Positions 5,894 to 9,109 of a stretch of DNA of 9,109 nt are shown here, one piece after another. Made by a program: the position numbers and the translations under genes. Position 1 is the first letter of the stretch. Every line of letters begins with the position of its first letter. This DNA comes from an uncultured Lachnospiraceae bacterium. Lineage in GTDB: Bacteria > Bacillota > Clostridia > Lachnospirales > Lachnospiraceae. The DNA is taken from assembly GCA_902476645.1 (NCBI GenBank), contig CABSEG010000092.1, positions 1-9,109 of the forward strand, read 5' to 3'. Below the pieces are notes generated by a model. The model did not search any database. It saw only the letters and a program-made list of their open reading frames with translations, and was not told where the DNA came from.

Positions 5894-6512
5894 CAAGCAT
5901 TCCTCCCTCCTCTACGTATTGAAAAAAGCAAATTCCCGCATTGACACCGTTGGTAATCGCATTGGTGGTGACTGTTGCTCCACTGATCGCATCAATCTCA
6001 TTCTCCTGGGACGCGCCGTCTTTGGTATAGGAAAAAGAATCCACCTGCTTACCGGCGAATTGACCGTAAAAGCTTTCCTCTGCGGCCTTCATCCCCAATC
6101 CTGCCGTCTCGCTGATTGAGAGAATGGAAATCCCATTGACGGTTCCATCCTTTTGGATCCCCATAGAAAAATTGATATCTCCCCCATAGCCTTCTGAGGT
6201 GGTCACATTCATCACCATCCCTAAAACAGTGCCATCTTCTCCCAGAACTCGATAAGCATCCTCAATGGTTTCTGCGGACAACCCGGCACTCTCCATTTTC
6301 TTAGCAGCTTCCTGCTCCAGCTTCTCTTTCGTCTCGTATAAAGGCTCCAGTTCTTTGGCATCCGGAAATACCTTCTGGTAGGCCTCCTGCTGCGCCTTGG
6401 CGCTTTGCACCTCGATCGGCCCTTTTGTCACCTCGTAAACCACTCCCAAAAGGAGGCCGGAAACCAGGGTAATCCCCATAAGAATCAAGGCATTTTTGAT
6501 GATTTTACTCAT
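5886..6512 (-). CDS. rnfG: Rnf complex subunit G, covalent FMN protein
   Basis: Membrane-anchored flavoprotein that carries electrons on the outer side of the membrane. The 208-residue product has one N-terminal membrane helix (about 8-27) and an exported FMN_bind domain (about 95-195). Diagnostic motifs are SEGYGGDINFSMGI (106-119), SETAGLG (134-140) and the ApbE target DAISGAT (174-180), where Thr180 should carry FMN. The start is set at the ATG 6512, with GGAGG 8 bases upstream; a TTG at 6560 in frame would add an unlikely 16-residue leader inside rnfD. The gene overlaps the ends of both rnfD and rnfE by 8 bases (ATGAGTAA at both junctions). The probable FMN-attaching enzyme is encoded by apbE in this window. 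Confidence 0.95.
   Translation of the reverse strand: MSKIIKNALILMGITLVSGLLLGVVYEVTKGPIEVQSAKAQQEAYQKVFPDAKELEPLYETKEKLEQEAAKKMESAGLSAETIEDAYRVLGEDGTVLGMVMNVTTSEGYGGDINFSMGIQKDGTVNGISILSISETAGLGMKAAEESFYGQFAGKQVDSFSYTKDGASQENEIDAISGATVTTNAITNGVNAGICFFQYVEEGGMLDE
5902..5906 (-). promoter_or_regulatory. Ribosome binding site for rnfE inside rnfG
   Basis: GGAGG lies 8 bases before the ATG at 5893, within the rnfG codons for EEGG. It supports the ATG over the TTG at 5896, which would be only 5 bases away. Confidence 0.65.
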
Positions 6513-7440
6513 GGCTTTTCCCTCCTTTTCCAAATGCCACCGGCATGGTAATTTTTTCAATCAAAGGTACCAACAGATTCCCGAAAATGATTGCATAGGA
6601 AACCCCTTCTGCCGTGTTTCCGAAAATACGGAAGATTCCCGTCAGGATTCCCAAAATACACCCGTACACAAGCTGCCCGGTCTTCGTGATGGGGGATGTC
6701 ACATAATCCGTTGCCATAAAAAACGCTCCCAGCATCAGACCGCCGCCGCAAAGCTGAGCTGTCAGATAATGGCCATCTAGCCCGTGGCCGCCGAAAAGCA
6801 ACACAAAAATGGAAAAGCTGGCCAAATAGGTACCCGGTATCCTTAAATCAATTACTTCAAACCAGATCAGTATGATTGCTCCGACGACAATGGCAATCAC
6901 CGAAGTTTCCCCAATGGTTCCCGCGATATTTCCAGTGAGCATATCAAAGGTATTTACCGACTCCCCTGCTTTTAAGGCCGCTAAAGGTGTCGCCCCGGTA
7001 AACCCGTCATAAGCAAAATTCGTCATTCTCCCGGTGAAAGAAATGAGTAAAAAGCATCTGGCTGCCAACGCCGGGTTCATAAAATTCTGTCCCAGACCTC
7101 CAAAAAGTTGCTTTACCACCAAAATAGCAAATACGCCACCAATCACCGGTAACCACCAGGGTGCCGAGGGTGGTAGATTCAATGCTAAAAGCAGTCCTGT
7201 TACTGCTGCACTCAAATCGTTGATCGTAATCTTTTTATGCATCCCTCTCTCATACAGGTACTCTGTCAGCACACAGGTAGCCACAGAGATCACTATAATC
7301 AGCAAGGCATTTAAGCCAAAATGATACACACCGAATATACTGGCCGGAAGCAGGGCAATCAACACCAGGAGCATAATATGGCTGCTCTTACATCCGGACC
7401 GGATATGAGGATTAGACGACACTTTTTGCAAATCACTCAT
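6505..7440 (-). CDS. rnfD: Rnf complex subunit D, integral membrane covalent FMN subunit
   Basis: Large membrane subunit homologous to NqrB that carries a covalent FMN and is central to ion translocation. The 311-residue protein has roughly nine or ten hydrophobic segments. The flavin site DGFTGATPLAALK (145-157) places FMN on Thr151. LFGGLGQNFMNPALAARCFL (112-131) and the late segment MATDYVTSPIT are typical of the family. The N-terminal stretch SSNPHIRSG (8-16) is also characteristic. The gene follows rnfC after 15 bases, with GGAGGG about 10 bases before the ATG, and overlaps rnfG by 8 bases. Whether this complex pumps Na+ or H+ cannot be read from what I can see. Confidence 0.95.
   Translation of the reverse strand: MSDLQKVSSNPHIRSGCKSSHIMLLVLIALLPASIFGVYHFGLNALLIIVISVATCVLTEYLYERGMHKKITINDLSAAVTGLLLALNLPPSAPWWLPVIGGVFAILVVKQLFGGLGQNFMNPALAARCFLLISFTGRMTNFAYDGFTGATPLAALKAGESVNTFDMLTGNIAGTIGETSVIAIVVGAIILIWFEVIDLRIPGTYLASFSIFVLLFGGHGLDGHYLTAQLCGGGLMLGAFFMATDYVTSPITKTGQLVYGCILGILTGIFRIFGNTAEGVSYAIIFGNLLVPLIEKITMPVAFGKGGKSHE
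6521..6525 (-). promoter_or_regulatory. Ribosome binding site that fixes the rnfG start
   Basis: GGAGG, inside the last codons of rnfD, lies 8 bases before the ATG at 6512. It supports the 208-residue form of RnfG over a longer form from a TTG at 6560. Confidence 0.75.
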
Positions 7441-7455
7441 GTTTTCTCTTCCCTC

Positions 7456-8775
7456 CTACTTTCTCTTTTTGTCTGCCAGAATCATCCGCCGCATGGTTTT
7501 GATGTACTGGGTAAGGGGTCTCTTCGCTGGACAAATATAACTGCAGCACCCACACTCACAACACTCCAGGCCGTTTTCCCTTTCAAAGCTTTCCTTATCC
7601 TTCCGCATGGCATAATCTGCCAATCGGGAAGGCAAAATCCTGCCTGGACAGACGCTTACACAGCGGCCGCAGCGGATACAGGCCGTAGGCTCAAATCGAG
7701 ATGCCTCATCTTTGGTCATGCACAAAAGCGCAGAGGAAGTTTTCGTAACCGGAACATCCGTCTGATAAAGGGCAAATCCCATCATGGGCCCCCCAGATAC
7801 GATTTTTTCCGGCTGTTCTTTCAGGCCACCGGCTTTTTCAATCAATTCCGCATAATTCATCCCAATGGGAACCCGAAAATTTCCCGGCTCCGCAATAGCA
7901 TTTCCCGTCACGGTAACAATCTTTTCTATCAAAGGCTTACCCTCGTATACAGCATGATAAATTGCTGTCACAGTTTCACAATTGTTCACTACGCAACCGA
8001 TATCCGCAGGCAGCATAGAGGAGTTCATTTTTCTTCCCGTTACCGCATAAATCAGCTGCCGCTCAGCTCCCTGGGGATACTTGGTCTTTAGCTGCACCAC
8101 TTCCATACGCTCCTCATCAGCGCAGGTCTCCCGGAGCAGCGCTATAGCGTCCTTCTTGTTATCCTCCACCGCTATCACACCTCTGGCATTGGGAAAAATC
8201 TTTAAGACTGACTTCAGCCCCTTTACCACTTTTTCCGGCTCCTCCATCATTCTTCGGTAATCAGAGGTCAGATATGGTTCGCACTCTGCACAGTTTACAA
8301 TCACATAATCCATCTTTTCCGGTTCCTTGGGAGAGAGTTTTACGTGAGTGGGAAATCCAGCCCCTCCCATGCCTACAATACCGGCATCTCTGATGATATC
8401 CAAAATTTCCTTCCCATCAAGCTGCTCTGGAGATTTTCGCTCAGATCCTTGAACACGCTCATACTGCCCGTCATTCTCCAATATGATAGAAGTAACCTTC
8501 GTCCCCGTAGCCGTCATTCTGGGCTCTATGGTTTTTACCGTTCCCGATACAGAAGCGTGAATCGGGACAGACACATATCCCCCAGCCTCAGCAATCATCT
8601 GTCCTGCCTTCACATGATCACCAACCTTTACCAATGGCATGGCCGGTGCACCTATGTGCTGAGACAAAGGATATACAAGCTCCCCTTCCGGAAGTACATT
8701 CTGAATCGGCTTATCCTTGGACAGCTCTTTTCCATCATATGGATGAATCCCGCCTCTAAACGTCAATCGCGCCAT
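7456..8775 (-). CDS. rnfC: Rnf complex subunit C, NADH/FMN-binding iron-sulfur subunit
   Basis: Peripheral cytoplasmic subunit that exchanges electrons with NAD+/NADH. The 439-residue product has an N-terminal barrel-sandwich region (about 35-85), an FMN/NADH-binding domain with GIVGMGGAGFPTHVKL (132-147), NCAECEPYLTSD (161-172) and YPQGAERQLI (233-242), a SLBB-like region (about 290-320), and two ferredoxin motifs: Cys366-369-372-376 and Cys405-408-411-415. It lacks the long alanine-rich tail of the enterobacterial RsxC, as usual in Firmicutes. The start ATG lies one base after the stop of an upstream gene, and its ribosome site (AAAGGAAG) sits inside that gene's last codons. No rnf promoter is visible between them, so rnfC may be co-transcribed with that gene. 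Confidence 0.96.
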   Translation of the reverse strand: MARLTFRGGIHPYDGKELSKDKPIQNVLPEGELVYPLSQHIGAPAMPLVKVGDHVKAGQMIAEAGGYVSVPIHASVSGTVKTIEPRMTATGTKVTSIILENDGQYERVQGSERKSPEQLDGKEILDIIRDAGIVGMGGAGFPTHVKLSPKEPEKMDYVIVNCAECEPYLTSDYRRMMEEPEKVVKGLKSVLKIFPNARGVIAVEDNKKDAIALLRETCADEERMEVVQLKTKYPQGAERQLIYAVTGRKMNSSMLPADIGCVVNNCETVTAIYHAVYEGKPLIEKIVTVTGNAIAEPGNFRVPIGMNYAELIEKAGGLKEQPEKIVSGGPMMGFALYQTDVPVTKTSSALLCMTKDEASRFEPTACIRCGRCVSVCPGRILPSRLADYAMRKDKESFERENGLECCECGCCSYICPAKRPLTQYIKTMRRMILADKKRK

Positions 8776-8776
8776 C

Positions 8777-9109
8777 TTATCTTCCTTTCTTTTTGTTATT
8801 TCGTCTCATTCTTCTCTTTTTTAAAATGCTTCTATGTAATCTGCTGGCCTTCCCCAGATTTGGATAGGACCGCATGAGACGCCTGCTGTTCCAGCCTCCT
8901 TTAGAGACTGCCACAAACTTTTCACTGATTCCTTTAAACTTTTCCAAAACTGCATTCTTTTGTTCCAATAAGCCTCTCTTTTCCATTAATTCCGTAACGA
9001 TTTCCTGATACTTTTCCAACTTTTCTTTCATTCCCGCACGGCTTAAAGATTTTTTATAGGGCTCCAGCCTTTCCATCCATTCCTCCGCAGAGGTATAGAT
9101 TCTTGTCTG
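8777..9109 (-). CDS. Unrecognised basic protein, 3' part, coupled to rnfC
   Basis: The reading frame is open to the window edge, so this is probably the C-terminal part of a longer gene (110 codons visible). An ATG at 9076 with GGAGG 5 bases upstream could instead start a 99-residue protein. I do not recognise the family. The visible part is hydrophilic, with a helical, probably coiled-coil stretch (KLEKYQEIVTELMEKRGLLE and following), no membrane segment and no cysteine. It ends in a strongly basic tail: 13 of the last 30 residues are Lys or Arg (for example KKRRMRRNNKKKGR), as seen in proteins that touch nucleic acids or acidic surfaces. It ends one base before rnfC, which implies one transcript and possibly coupled translation. 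Rnf involvement is inferred from position only. Confidence 0.6.
   Translation of the reverse strand, partial: QTRIYTSAEEWMERLEPYKKSLSRAGMKEKLEKYQEIVTELMEKRGLLEQKNAVLEKFKGISEKFVAVSKGGWNSRRLMRSYPNLGKASRLHRSILKKRRMRRNNKKKGR
8781..8790 (-). promoter_or_regulatory. Ribosome binding site for rnfC embedded in the upstream gene
   Basis: AGAAAGGAAG covers the last lysine, glycine and arginine codons of the upstream frame, with its AGGA core 7 bases before the rnfC ATG. Ribosomes finishing the upstream gene would stop almost on the rnfC start. Confidence 0.65.

Noticed and set aside
6513..6560. Longer RnfG from a TTG start
   Set aside because: The added residues are not signal-like, and the ATG at 6512 has a strong ribosome site and gives the usual membrane-helix start.
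7321..8091. 256-codon plus-strand open frame opposite rnfC and rnfD
   Set aside because: The opposite strand encodes well-conserved Rnf subunits with full motifs; this frame shows no recognisable domain and is a shadow.
8344..8877. 177-codon plus-strand open frame opposite the rnfC 5' end
   Set aside because: It is antisense to conserved RnfC motifs and has no protein-like domain pattern.

Overview
This window looks like a chromosomal piece of a low-to-middle GC anaerobic Firmicute, most likely a clostridium of the Lachnospiraceae type. The reasons are the Rnf gene order C-D-G-E-A-B, strong GGAGG ribosome binding sites, choline-binding-like cell-wall repeats on secreted proteins, a lipoprotein-type ApbE and a NiaR-type regulator. 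I see no rRNA, tRNA, insertion sequence, phage gene or CRISPR array. No stretch over 300 bases lacks a gene.

Right two thirds (about 3.8-9.1 kb, minus strand): a complete, tightly packed rnfCDGEAB operon for a membrane ferredoxin:NAD+ oxidoreductase that couples electron transfer to ion pumping. Several genes overlap by 4-8 bases. It is preceded, one base before rnfC, by the 3' part of an unrecognised lysine/arginine-rich gene that runs off the window. It is followed, 36 bases after rnfB and with no visible terminator, by a secreted protein made only of cell-wall-binding repeats. A strong hairpin terminator closes this block at about 2.8 kb.

Middle (1.7-2.8 kb, plus strand): apbE, a lipoprotein FAD:protein FMN transferase facing the rnf operon, with a consensus sigma-A promoter. 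It probably attaches FMN to RnfG (Thr180) and RnfD (Thr151), whose target motifs are both visible, so maturase and substrate complex sit together.

Left (0.07-1.7 kb, minus strand): a secreted N-acetylmuramoyl-L-alanine amidase with cell-wall repeats, followed 27 bases later by a NiaR-like niacin-responsive repressor. The amidase start codon overlaps the -35 box of the divergent apbE promoter. The first 67 bases are AT-rich and may hold a promoter with an inverted repeat for a gene to the left.

The window is mostly a recognisable energy-conservation locus. I did not find a clearly new system. The most interesting departures are a four-cysteine tail on RnfE, the unknown gene coupled to rnfC, the cell-wall protein trailing the rnf operon, and the overlapping apbE/amidase promoter region.
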